64,000 bases of DNA from assembly GCF_006547145.1 (NCBI RefSeq), contig NZ_CP041244.1, positions 7,316,001 through 7,380,000 on the forward strand, written 5' to 3'. Below, one piece after another: positions 53,309 to 64,000 of the stretch. Within the stretch, counting starts at the first letter, position 1, and each line of letters begins with the position of its first letter. Below the pieces are notes generated by a model. The model saw only the letters and a program-made list of their open reading frames with translations, did not search any database and was not told the origin of the DNA. The position numbers and the translations under genes were made by a program. This DNA is from Actinomadura sp. WMMA1423. Lineage in GTDB: Bacteria > Actinomycetota > Actinomycetes > Streptosporangiales > Streptosporangiaceae.

Positions 53309-53947
53309 ATGGTGTCCATTCATCAGCTTCTGGCGTTCTCCGCGATGGCGCTGGTCATCGTCCTGATCCCGGGGCCGTCGGTCCTCTTCGTCGTCGGCCG
53401 GGCGCTGGCGCACGGCCGCCGCACCGCCCTCGCCGGGGTGCTCGGCGGGGTGCTCGCCGCCCTGGTCCTGACCTCGGCGGTCGCGGTCGGCATCGGGTCG
53501 ATCGTGGAACGCTCCGTCGTCGTGTTCACCGTGCTGAAGATCGTCGGCGCGGTCTACATCGTCTACCTCGGGGTGCAGGCGATCCGGCACCGGCGCTCGC
53601 TCCAGGAGGCGATCGCCGGGAACGAGGCGGAGCGCGGCGGCGGCCGGGCGCTGCTGCAGGGCTTCATCGTGGGCATGACCAACCCGAAGACCACCGTGTT
53701 CTTCGCGGCCGTCCTGCCGCAGTTCGTGGTGCGCGAGAACGGGCACGTCGCGCTCCAGATGATGGTCTTCGGCGCGATCTTCGCGCTGATCGCGCTGTGC
53801 TGCGACAGCGTGTGGGGCGTCGCGGCGGGGACGGCCCGCGACTGGTTCGCCCGGTCGCCGCGGCGCCTGGCGGCGATCGGCGGCACCGGCGGCCTGATGA
53901 TGATCGGCCTCGGCGTCACCGTCGCGGCGACCGGCCGCAAGGACTGA
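53309..53947 (+). CDS. LysE/RhtB family exporter
   Basis: 212-residue six-helix amino-acid/metabolite exporter. The LysE signature IPGPSVLFVVGRAL is near residue 20-33 and GFIVGMTNPKTTVFFAAVLPQF in the middle. Several in-frame starts exist (ATG 53291, GTG 53300, ATG 53309); the last gives the family-length N terminus. The cargo cannot be predicted. Confidence 0.9.
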   Translation: MVSIHQLLAFSAMALVIVLIPGPSVLFVVGRALAHGRRTALAGVLGGVLAALVLTSAVAVGIGSIVERSVVVFTVLKIVGAVYIVYLGVQAIRHRRSLQEAIAGNEAERGGGRALLQGFIVGMTNPKTTVFFAAVLPQFVVRENGHVALQMMVFGAIFALIALCCDSVWGVAAGTARDWFARSPRRLAAIGGTGGLMMIGLGVTVAATGRKD

Positions 53948-53960
53948 GGGCCCCGCCGGG

Positions 53961-55880
53961 TCAGACCTCGCAGAGCGCGAAGTCGTCGAAGAGCGCCCGG
54001 GCCAGCCCGGTGGAGCCTTCGGAGCGGACGGCCAGCAGGCCGCTCCAGCCGGGCGCGCCGGGCGGCGGGGTGGCGGTGGACGACGCGACCGGGTCGCCGT
54101 TCACCCACATCGCGAGGTCGATGCCGCCGTCGCCCCGCTTGACGCAGGCGGCCTGGAGCCGGTACTCGTCGCGCACCTTCCGGACCCTTCCGGACGCCAG
54201 GGTCTGCGCCTGCCCGGACGCCAGCCTGGCGATGCGGGCGCGCCCGTCCGCGCGCAGGAGGAACGCGTATCCGGAGCTTCCGCGGCAGAAGACGCCCGCC
54301 TCGCCGTTGGGGTCCGCCGGGAAGACCTTCGCCCCCATGAGCTGGGACTCGGGGATCCTGCTCACCGGTGCGCCGACCGTCGTGCTCGCGGTGTTCGGGA
54401 GGACGCGGACCTCGTACTCCTTGTCCTGGTAGGACGCGTCCCAGTCCGGCGTGGCGGCCGTCTTCCAGCCGGAGTCCTCGTGGCTGAACCCGTCGTCGAA
54501 GATCTTGTCCTTGACCTCCGGCGGTTCGTCGCCGAGGCCGGTCGCGCCGGACCCGGAGGCGTTCGAGGAGCCGTCGCCGTCCGGGACGCCGAGGGCTCCG
54601 ATCATCGCGGCGGCGGCGACCACGCCGGCCGCGACGGCCAGCAGGCCGTGCTTGCGGTGCCGGGCCGGCCTCTTGGCCCGAGGCGCCGGAACGGAGATGC
54701 CGGCCGGGCTCGTCGGAGGCACGGCGTCCGCGCCCATCGCGGCCGCGACCGCGGGCTCCGGCGCGGGGACGGATCCCTGCTCGGTGGCAGGTATCGGCGG
54801 AACGGGCTCCTGCTCGGCGGCGGGCGGCGGAGGAGTCGCGGACTCCAGCTGGGCCGCGCTCTCCGGTGGAGGCGCGGACTTCGGCTGGGCCGCGGGCTCT
54901 GGCGAAGGTGCGGGCCGCTGCTCGGCCTCGGTCTCCGGTGACGGCGCGGGCTGTTGTCCGGCGGCAGGCGTCGGTGCGGGTGCGGGCCCCGGGGGCGGCA
55001 TCAGGGGCGGCCCTGGGGCCGGCGCCGGGGCCGGCGGCGGCAGTTCGACCGTGGGCGGTGTCGCGGGCGGCTCGTCCTCACCGGTCAGGGCCTGGATCAG
55101 CTGCTTCACCGTGGGACGCTTCGCGGGGTCCTTCGCCAGCGACCGGGCGACCACGTCGTGGACGGCCGGGTCGAGGCCCTCCAGGTCGGGGTCGGCGGTC
55201 ATCACCCGGTTGATGACCTCATGGAGCCGCCCGCCGCCGAACGGGGCGCGCCCGGTTCCCGCGTAGGCGACGACGCAGCCCCAGGAGAACACGTCGGCGG
55301 CCGGCGTGATCTCCTCGCCCTGCATGAGTTCGGGCGCGATGTAGGCGGGCGTGCCGACGAACTGGCCGGTCCTGGTCGGGCCCTCGGTGGCGTCCAGCGC
55401 CCGGGCGATGCCGAAGTCGATCACGCGCGGCCCGGTCGCGGACAGCAGCACGTTGGACGGCTTGAGGTCGCGGTGCACGATCCCCGCGCCGTGGATGGCG
55501 AGAAGCGCCGTCGCGATGTTGACCGCGAGGGCCTCCAGGTCGCCGCCGCGCAGCGGCCCGTTCGCCTTGACGGCCTCCTCGACGGACGGCCCGTTCACGT
55601 ACTCGGTCACCACGTAGAGCGGGTCGCCGTCGAGGCGGGCGTCCAGGACGGCGGCCGTGCAGAACCGGCTGACCTGCCGCGCGGCCGTCACCTCCCGGCG
55701 GAACCGGTCGTGGAAGGCCTCGTCGTCGGTCAGTTCGGCGTTGATGACCTTGACCGCGACCTGCCGCCCCGCGTCGTCCTCGCCGAGGAAGACGGTGCCC
55801 ATGCCGCCCCGGCCGAGCCGAGCGGTGAGCACGTAGGGGCCGAGGAGACGCGGGTCTCGATCACGAAGGGACGTCCGCAT
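53961..55880 (-). CDS. Receptor-type Ser/Thr protein kinase with Pro/Ala-rich linker and extracellular beta domain
   Basis: 639 residues. The N-terminal PknB-like kinase (about 14-275) has G loop GRGGMG (23-28), Lys44, HRDLKPSN (H136-D138), DFG as DFGIA and APE as APELMQG, so it is active in principle. A 130-residue Pro/Ala/Glu linker and one transmembrane helix (about 409-430) lead to an extracytoplasmic laminin-G/DUF1080-like domain (GVFCRGSSGYAFLLRADG, DEYRLQAACVKRG) instead of PASTA repeats. ATG 55880 is preferred over the upstream extension. First of three related kinases in 6 kb. Confidence 0.92.
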   Translation of the reverse strand: MRTSLRDRDPRLLGPYVLTARLGRGGMGTVFLGEDDAGRQVAVKVINAELTDDEAFHDRFRREVTAARQVSRFCTAAVLDARLDGDPLYVVTEYVNGPSVEEAVKANGPLRGGDLEALAVNIATALLAIHGAGIVHRDLKPSNVLLSATGPRVIDFGIARALDATEGPTRTGQFVGTPAYIAPELMQGEEITPAADVFSWGCVVAYAGTGRAPFGGGRLHEVINRVMTADPDLEGLDPAVHDVVARSLAKDPAKRPTVKQLIQALTGEDEPPATPPTVELPPPAPAPAPGPPLMPPPGPAPAPTPAAGQQPAPSPETEAEQRPAPSPEPAAQPKSAPPPESAAQLESATPPPPAAEQEPVPPIPATEQGSVPAPEPAVAAAMGADAVPPTSPAGISVPAPRAKRPARHRKHGLLAVAAGVVAAAAMIGALGVPDGDGSSNASGSGATGLGDEPPEVKDKIFDDGFSHEDSGWKTAATPDWDASYQDKEYEVRVLPNTASTTVGAPVSRIPESQLMGAKVFPADPNGEAGVFCRGSSGYAFLLRADGRARIARLASGQAQTLASGRVRKVRDEYRLQAACVKRGDGGIDLAMWVNGDPVASSTATPPPGAPGWSGLLAVRSEGSTGLARALFDDFALCEV

Positions 55881-55980
55881 GGCTCGGCTCCCGGGGGTGT
55901 GCTGATATTCAGTATGTCCTGCGGTCAGAATCTTTGACGTCCGGCCGCGGGGCAATGGTTCGCGGACCGCGGGAGGAAAA

Positions 55981-56965
55981 TTGGACGTGACGGCGGACGT
56001 GCTCGGTGCCGGGTACGAGGCGATCGAGCTGCCGATGGGCCGCGACGCCGAGGGCGAGGTCGTGGCGACGCTCGTGCGGCGGCGCGGCGGCGGCGACCCG
56101 TCCCGGCGGGCGGTGCTGTACCTGCACGGGTTCGTCGACTACTTCTTCCAGCGGCACCTCGCCGACTTCTACGTCGAGCTCGGCTTCGACTTCTACGCGC
56201 TCGACCTGCGCAAGTACGGCCGCTCGCTGCGCCCGCACCAGACCCCGAACTACGTCGAGAGCCTGTCGGACTACTTCCCCGAGATCGACGAGGCGGTGCG
56301 GATCGTCCGGGACGTGGACGGGCACGACACCCTCCTGCTGAACGGCCATTCGACCGGCGGCCTCGTCGCCGCCCTGTGGGCCGACCGGGCGAAGGGCAAG
56401 GGCCTGGTCGACGGCATGTTCCTCAACAGCCCGTTCCTGGACATCGCCGAGCCGCTGGTGATGCGCAAGGTCGGCGCGGGCCTGGCGCGGGCGCTGCGGC
56501 CCCGTTTCCCGAAGGCGAAGCTGCCCGCCGGCGTGTCCGACCGGTACCCGCGCAGCATCCACCGCGACCACGAGGGCGAGTGGGACTTCGACCTCGCCTG
56601 GAAGCCGATCACCGGGTTCCCCGTGCGGGCGGCGTGGCTGGCGGCGGTCCGCCGGGGGCAGCTGCGCCTGCACCGCGGCCTGGACGTCGACGTCCCGGTG
56701 CTGGTGATGGCGTCGACGCGCAGCGTCCGCCCGACCCGCAAGGTGCTGGACGTGACGGGCGCCGACGCCGTCCTGGACGTCGAGCACATGGCGAGGTGGG
56801 CGCCGCGGATCGGGCGGCACGTCACGCTCGTGCGGATCGACGGGGGCCTGCACGACCTGGTGCTGTCCGCGGAACCGGCCCGCACGCGGGTCTTCGAGGA
56901 GCTGACCCGCTGGACGAACGGCTACCTGCCGCCCCGGCCGGGGCCGGGGCGCGGCCCCGACCCGG

Positions 56966-56973
<8 letters not shown>
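55981..56973 (+). CDS. Alpha/beta hydrolase (serine aminopeptidase/monoacylglycerol lipase-like)
   Basis: 330-residue S33-type hydrolase. LYLHGFVDYFFQRHL is the oxyanion region, GHSTGG the nucleophile elbow, DAVLDVEH the likely acid and GGLHDLVLS the catalytic His. The TTG start is supported by GGGAGGA about five bases upstream. Its stop overlaps the stop of the convergent second kinase by 8 bases. Divergent from the first kinase. Confidence 0.86.
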
Positions 56974-58675
<1,702 letters not shown>

Positions 58676-58750
58676 CACGTTCCTGAGGGCGAATCGGGAG
58701 TCTTTGCGTAGAACCCTAGCGGTCCATGGTTACTCGGACGCGCCAACGCG

Positions 58751-60067
<1,317 letters not shown>

Positions 60068-60138
60068 GGGGGGCGGCGCTCCTCGAAAGATCGTCTGTCC
60101 GGGCCAGCCTAGGGGAGGCGGCGGCGCCGGGCGGGCGG

Positions 60139-61101
60139 TCAGGGGATCAGCAGGAGCTTGCCGGTGCTGCGCCTCGCCTCCAGGTCGGCGTGCGCGCCGG
60201 CGGCCTCGGCGAGGTCGTAGCGGCGGCCGACGTGGACCTTCACGGCGCCCGACTCCACCCACGCGTAGACGTCGGCGGCGCGCTCCAGCAGCTCCCCGCG
60301 CTCCTCGACGTAGTGGCCGAGGGACGGCCGGGTCAGGAACACCGAGCCGGCCCGGTTGAGGCGCTGCGGGTCGAACGGCGGGACGGGGCCGCCCGCCGCC
60401 CCGTACAGGGCCAGGGTGCCGCGCCGCCGGAGGCTCTCCAGGCTCCCGTCGAACGTGGGCGCCCCGACGCCGTCGTACACCACGGCGACGCCCTCGCCGC
60501 CGGTCAGCTCCCGCACCCGCGCGGCGAAACCGTCATAGCCCATCGTGACGTCCGCGCCCGCGTCCTTCGCCAGCTTCTCCTTCTCCGGGGTGGACGCCGT
60601 CGCGAGCACCCTGGCGCCGAGGGCCTTGGCCGCCTGCGTGAGCAGCAGCCCCATCCCGCCCGCCGCCGCGTGCACGAGGACGGTGTCGCCCTCCCGGACC
60701 GGATAGGTCGCCCTGGTCAGGTAGTGCGCGGTCATGCCCTGGAGCAGCGACGCGGCCGCGTCCTCCAGGCCGACGCCCTCCGGCACGGGGACGACCTTGT
60801 CCGCCGGGACGACGGCCTTCTCGGCATAGCCGCCCTGCACGTTCGCCCAGGCGACGCGGTCGCCCACCGAGAACTCGCCGACGCCCTCGCCGACCGCCGC
60901 GACCGTCCCGGCCGCCTCGACGCCCGGCGTGTACGGGGTCTCCTGCGGGTACGCGCCCGTCCGGAAGTACACGTCGATGAAGTTGACCCCGGCGGCGGCG
61001 ACGTCGATCAGCACCTCGCCCGGCCCGGGCTCCGGGGCGGGGCGCTCGGACGCCTCCAGCACCTCCGGGCCGCCGTTGCGGGTGATGACGATCGCGCGCA
61101 T
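60139..61101 (-). CDS. NADPH:quinone oxidoreductase (zeta-crystallin-like MDR)
   Basis: 320-residue zinc-free medium-chain reductase. AAGVNFIDVYFRTGAYP, PGVEAAGTVAAVGEGV, the Rossmann AAAGGMGLLLTQAAKALGA and TVLVHAAAGG are typical of QorA. ATG 61101 has AGGAGG five bases upstream. A TetR gene follows upstream on the same strand (start 61983), suggesting it could control this enzyme. Confidence 0.93.
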   Translation of the reverse strand: MRAIVITRNGGPEVLEASERPAPEPGPGEVLIDVAAAGVNFIDVYFRTGAYPQETPYTPGVEAAGTVAAVGEGVGEFSVGDRVAWANVQGGYAEKAVVPADKVVPVPEGVGLEDAAASLLQGMTAHYLTRATYPVREGDTVLVHAAAGGMGLLLTQAAKALGARVLATASTPEKEKLAKDAGADVTMGYDGFAARVRELTGGEGVAVVYDGVGAPTFDGSLESLRRRGTLALYGAAGGPVPPFDPQRLNRAGSVFLTRPSLGHYVEERGELLERAADVYAWVESGAVKVHVGRRYDLAEAAGAHADLEARRSTGKLLLIP

Positions 61102-61217
61102 GTGGTCCTCCTGACGGTCGGTTCGCGTTGACGCTCCCGGAAACCCGGTGCGCCCAGGGGCTATTCCGCCTGCCGTGGCGCCCGAACCCGGCGCCGGGGA
61201 TGTTCGTACGCCGGGGC

Positions 61218-61298
61218 GCTCGCACACCCGCCGCCCGGGTGCTCGCACACCTGCCGCCCGGGGGTGCTCACACACCTGCCGCCCGGGTGCTCACACCC
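61218..61298. repeat. Imperfect 23-25-bp tandem repeat
   Basis: Units begin GCTC(G/A)CACAC and end CCGCCCGGG(T), at 61218, 61241, 61266 and a partial one at 61289. It sits between the tetR stop and the oxidoreductase gene and runs over the last tetR codons. Confidence 0.8.
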
Positions 61299-61983
61299 AG
61301 TCGCGCATGGTCCGGCTGACCTGGGCCACGGCCTCCTCCACGCGGGCCGCGACCGTTCCGGCGTCCCAGATGTCCCGGCGGGCGCAGTCCTCGAAGGCGA
61401 CCTTGGTCGTGGCCAGGTAGAACGACACGACGACCCGCGGCCGCAGGTCCTGCTCCATGTCGACGCCCTCGCGGCGCGCGATCTCGGCGGCGAGCGCCTC
61501 CGCCGACGCCGAGTACCTGGCCATCTGCGCCGCCATCAGCGCCGGCGTCGCCTCGATCACCTGCCGGACGCGGCGGAACCGGGCGCCGTGGGCCGGGTCG
61601 CTCTCGGCGATCGTCCGCAGCACGACGCGCAGCGACTCGAACAGCGCGGTGAACGGCCGCTCCCCGGGCGGGCGGGCCGCGAGCGCCTCCTCCAGCACCT
61701 GGTCGTGCTCGCTGAGGAAGCTCGTGACCACGTCCTCCTTGGTGCCGAAGTAGCGGAAGAAGGTGCGCTGCGACACCTCCACCGCCGCGACGATCTCGTC
61801 GATCGTCGTCGCCTCGTACCCCTTGGCGAGGAACAGCTCCAGGGCCGCGTCGATGAGGGCGAGGCGGGTCCGCTGCTTCTTGCGCTCGCGGAGCCCGGCG
61901 AGGGCGCGGCCCTGCTCCGGGCCGTGCCCGTGGACGCCGTGGTCGGTGTGGCCTGACGGGTCGCCGGCGGGGACGGCGCTCAT
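61291..61983 (-). CDS. TetR family regulator
   Basis: 230 residues with a His-rich start (GHTDHGVHGHG) and a TetR HTH (about 38-85; ALELFLAKGYEATTIDEIVAA, VSQRTFFRYFGTKED). The C-terminal ligand domain is of the AcrR-like type. GAAGGAG lies 8 bases before the ATG. Its last codons lie within the tandem repeat at 61218-61298. Likely target: itself and the quinone oxidoreductase. Confidence 0.93.
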   Translation of the reverse strand: MSAVPAGDPSGHTDHGVHGHGPEQGRALAGLRERKKQRTRLALIDAALELFLAKGYEATTIDEIVAAVEVSQRTFFRYFGTKEDVVTSFLSEHDQVLEEALAARPPGERPFTALFESLRVVLRTIAESDPAHGARFRRVRQVIEATPALMAAQMARYSASAEALAAEIARREGVDMEQDLRPRVVVSFYLATTKVAFEDCARRDIWDAGTVAARVEEAVAQVSRTMRDWV

Positions 61984-62297
61984 CGGCTCGCTCCTTCTAT
62001 TGGGCTGACGCGGGCGATGCCCGCCTCACAGAGGCTTCTATCACGGACGGGGCCTCCCCATACGGGCCGGGTTCCGGCGACCGGAAGGCCGCCGCGCGGC
62101 GATTGGCGCATATCGCGCCGGTCCGTTCCGCCGCCTCCCCGGACCATCCCCTTACGGCCGGGGTACACCCGTCCCCACTCTCGGGATTCTCCCTCCACGG
62201 CCCTCGGAATCGGGTCATGCTGATTACCGGTCACCAACCGTCGCCGGGTGATCGCACAAGGTCATCGCGGCGGCTCGGACCTGCTGAGGCGGCTGAT
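61984..62297. other. Divergent intergenic region
   Basis: No gene supported. It carries the tetR promoter leftward and whatever drives the small gene at 62298. No strong dyad or terminator was seen. Confidence 0.4.
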
Positions 62298-62570
62298 GTG
62301 TCTGTAGTCGGTGGGCGGGAGATCGACGAGGTGCGCCGGCGCCACCTCGTGGCGCTCGCGTGCGAGGTCGAGGCCCGGGGCCTGGCCTGGCGGTTCGCCG
62401 GGCCGGGGGAGTCCCTGCTCGCCGTCTCCATGCCGGGGACGGGGCGGCACCTGATCGTCCTCGCCACCCCCTCCGGCGACGGCTGGTACTACCTGTGGCC
62501 CGCGGGCGGCATGGCCGACGTGGCCCGGCTCACCGAGGTCGCCGACCGCATCCGCACCCTTCTCCGCTGA
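62298..62570 (+). CDS. Small conserved hypothetical protein
   Basis: 90 residues: IDEVRRRHLVALACEVEARGLAW, then a beta region LLAVSMPGTGRHLIVLATPSGDGWYYLWP and a helical end. GTG 62298 has GAGG 8 bases upstream. Family not identified; the shape resembles small phage or regulatory accessory proteins. Confidence 0.62.
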   Translation: MSVVGGREIDEVRRRHLVALACEVEARGLAWRFAGPGESLLAVSMPGTGRHLIVLATPSGDGWYYLWPAGGMADVARLTEVADRIRTLLR

Positions 62571-62613
62571 CCCCGCCTTGCTCCCCGGGCCCGGGGTTCC
62601 CTAGACTCGGGTG

Positions 62614-62627
62614 CGAACGTCTGTTCG
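62614..62627. promoter_or_regulatory. LexA (SOS) box
   Basis: CGAAC-GTCT-GTTCG, a perfect dyad matching the actinobacterial SOS box core CGAAC-N4-GTTCG, 48 bases before the DUF6504 start codon. A DNA-damage-inducible transcript for DUF6504 and dnaE2 is expected. Confidence 0.8.
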
Positions 62628-62675
62628 AAGTTCCGCATGTCCTTCCCCCGTGCGGTGAGCGCGAGGGGGAGGCAG

Positions 62676-62951
62676 ATGACGCGCGTTTTCGGCGATCCGG
62701 TCGACGTCTGGGTGAATGATGGGCGTCCGGTCCGGTTCGTCTGGCGTGGCCGGCTCTACAGCGTCCGGCGGGTGCTGGAGCACTGGGTCACGACCCGCGA
62801 CTGGTGGCGGGAGCGGCAGCCCGACGGCGAGGCCACCGGCGAGCGGGAGTTCTGGCGGGTCGAGGCGACCCCGGACCGGGAGATCGGCGTCTACGAGCTG
62901 CGTTATGACGTGGCCGCCGACAGCTGGCTGCTATCCCGGGTATGGGACTGA
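62676..62951 (+). CDS. DUF6504 family protein, SOS cassette
   Basis: 91 residues. DVWVNDGRPVRFVWRGRLYSVRRVLEHWV, WRERQPDGEATGEREFWRVEA and the end YDVAADSWLLSRVWD fit DUF6504, a small family usually next to imuB/dnaE2 in actinobacteria. GGGGGAGG lies before the ATG. It is followed after one base by dnaE2 and both lie behind the LexA box. Its function is unknown. Confidence 0.85.
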   Translation: MTRVFGDPVDVWVNDGRPVRFVWRGRLYSVRRVLEHWVTTRDWWRERQPDGEATGEREFWRVEATPDREIGVYELRYDVAADSWLLSRVWD

Positions 62952-62952
62952 C

Positions 62953-64000
62953 GTGCATATTCATGTCGCTTCGTCCTATTCGCTCCGGTTCGGCGTGGCG
63001 CCGCCCGCGGCGCTGGCGGAGCGCGCGGCGGTCCTCGGCATGCAGACTCTGGCGCTGACCGACCGCGACGGCCTCTACGGGGCCGTCCGGCACGTGCGGG
63101 CATGCGCGGACGCGGGGATCGGCGCCGTCGTCGGCGCCGACCTCAGGGTCGCCTCCACCGGGGAGGAGCGCGTCGTGGTCCTCGCCGAGGGGCGCGCGGG
63201 GTGGCGGTCGCTGTGCCGGCTGGTGACGGCGGCGCACGCGGCGGGCGAGCGCGGCCGCCCGCTGGTGACCAGGGAGATGGTCGCCGCGCACGCCGAGGGT
63301 CTCGTCGTCCTGCTCGGCCCGGCCTCCGACGTCGGACGGGCCCTCACCGGGCGGCGCCCGGACGTGGCGGCGGACCGGCTCGCCGCGTGGCGGGCCGCCG
63401 CCGAGACCGTGATCGAGATCGTCGACCACCGGGACAAGGGCGACGGGCCGCGGGCGGCGCGGATGCTCGCGCTCGCCCGCGAGGCCGGGGTCCCCGCCGT
63501 GCTGGGCAACGCCGTCCGCTACCTGGACCCCTCCGACCACCCGGTCGCGCAGGTCCTGGACGTGACGCGCCGCCTCGTCCCGCTGGACCGGCGGCACCTG
63601 GACGACCGCACCGGCCAGGCCTACCTGAAGTCGGTCCCCGAGATGCGCCGGGTCGCGGAGGCGAGCTGCGGCCCGGACGAGGCGGACGCGCTGCTCGCGG
63701 CCACCCGGCGGCTGTCGGAGCGCTGCGTCCTCGATCCCGGCCGCGACCTCGGCATGGACGAGGTCCACCTGCCGGCCGTCGAGGGCGATCCGCACGCCAG
63801 GCTCGCCGCCATGTGCGAGGAGGGGATGGCGCGGCGCGGGCTCGGCGGGTCGCGCGAGGCCGCGGCCCGGCTCGACCAGGAGCTCGGCGTGATCGGCCGC
63901 AAGGGCCTGGCGCCGTACTTCCTCACCGTCGCGGACGCCGCCGCGCTGATCAGGGCCCGCGGCATCCGCTGCGCGATCCGCGGCTCGGGCGCGGGCAGCC
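62953..64000 (+). CDS. dnaE2: Error-prone DNA polymerase III alpha DnaE2 (5' part)
   Basis: The first 349 codons; the gene runs off the window. It opens with the PHP-domain motif MHIHVASSYSLRFG, continues with LTDRDGLYG, and reaches HVHLPAVEGDP-type and GLAPYFLTVADAA, IRCAIRGSGAG at the start of the catalytic palm. DnaE2 performs mutagenic translesion synthesis with ImuA' and ImuB. The upstream LexA box and DUF6504 support that role. imuA'/imuB are not in the window. Confidence 0.92.
   Translation, partial: MHIHVASSYSLRFGVAPPAALAERAAVLGMQTLALTDRDGLYGAVRHVRACADAGIGAVVGADLRVASTGEERVVVLAEGRAGWRSLCRLVTAAHAAGERGRPLVTREMVAAHAEGLVVLLGPASDVGRALTGRRPDVAADRLAAWRAAAETVIEIVDHRDKGDGPRAARMLALAREAGVPAVLGNAVRYLDPSDHPVAQVLDVTRRLVPLDRRHLDDRTGQAYLKSVPEMRRVAEASCGPDEADALLAATRRLSERCVLDPGRDLGMDEVHLPAVEGDPHARLAAMCEEGMARRGLGGSREAAARLDQELGVIGRKGLAPYFLTVADAAALIRARGIRCAIRGSGAGS

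Overview
The window is very GC-rich double-stranded chromosomal DNA from a filamentous actinomycete. The evidence is the GC-rich third codon positions, frequent GTG/TTG starts, ATGA/GTGA gene overlaps, Scr1-type DUF5753 regulators, F420-type oxidoreductase, PASTA-less Ser/Thr kinases, DUF6504-dnaE2 and urease without ureE. Gene content fits Thermomonosporaceae/Streptosporangiales (for example Actinomadura), but no species call is possible by eye.

Layout. 1-1540: old yellow enzyme (cut by the window edge) and a DUF1989 urea-metabolism-type protein. 1885-7860: a six-gene RsbR/RsbS/RsbT partner-switching module with a kinase-phosphatase fusion, a histidine kinase and a receiver-GAF-PP2C output protein. 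9408-16997: a nitrogen operon with urea transporter, ureA, a CbiX-like protein with a His-rich tail, ureB, ureC, ureF, ureG, ureD and two fluoride channel genes. A FUSC protein and an ammonium transporter follow. 20460-25687: amidase, small cyclase-like protein, DUF5753 regulator, SAM methyltransferase and a membrane HTH/NBR1-Ig protein. 25741-28505: an operon of three secreted cell-wall proteins, two of which carry a near-identical inhibitor-I36-like domain. 28.7-43.3 kb: an ordinary mosaic of redox enzymes and regulators (AraC, MocR/PdxR, TetR, CsoR-like, AsnC).

43.3-49.3 kb is an accessory island next to a tRNA-Arg(TCT) gene. It holds a decayed IS5-type transposase, a THUMP methyltransferase with a possible leaderless leader peptide, two scars of related tyrosine-integrase 3' ends, an AT-richer Imm26-like gene, a DUF6247/RelE-like pair and a 48-bp copy of the tRNA 3' half (a likely att site). 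49.4-53.9 kb: phosphotransferase, cobD, cobQ, a conserved hypothetical and LysE. 53.9-60.1 kb: three related Ser/Thr kinases with an exactly identical 207-bp tract shared by two of them. 60.1-64 kb: quinone oxidoreductase, TetR, two small proteins, and a LexA-box-preceded DUF6504-dnaE2 pair running off the end.

Main points for a second look: the CbiX/His-tail protein sitting where a UreE would be expected, fluoride channels coupled to the urease operon, the I36-fused wall hydrolases, the tRNA-anchored integrase remnants, the tandem 17-bp operator array between tetR and the FAD monooxygenase, and the recurrent TANNNT-N6/8-start (leaderless) promoter pattern on regulator genes.
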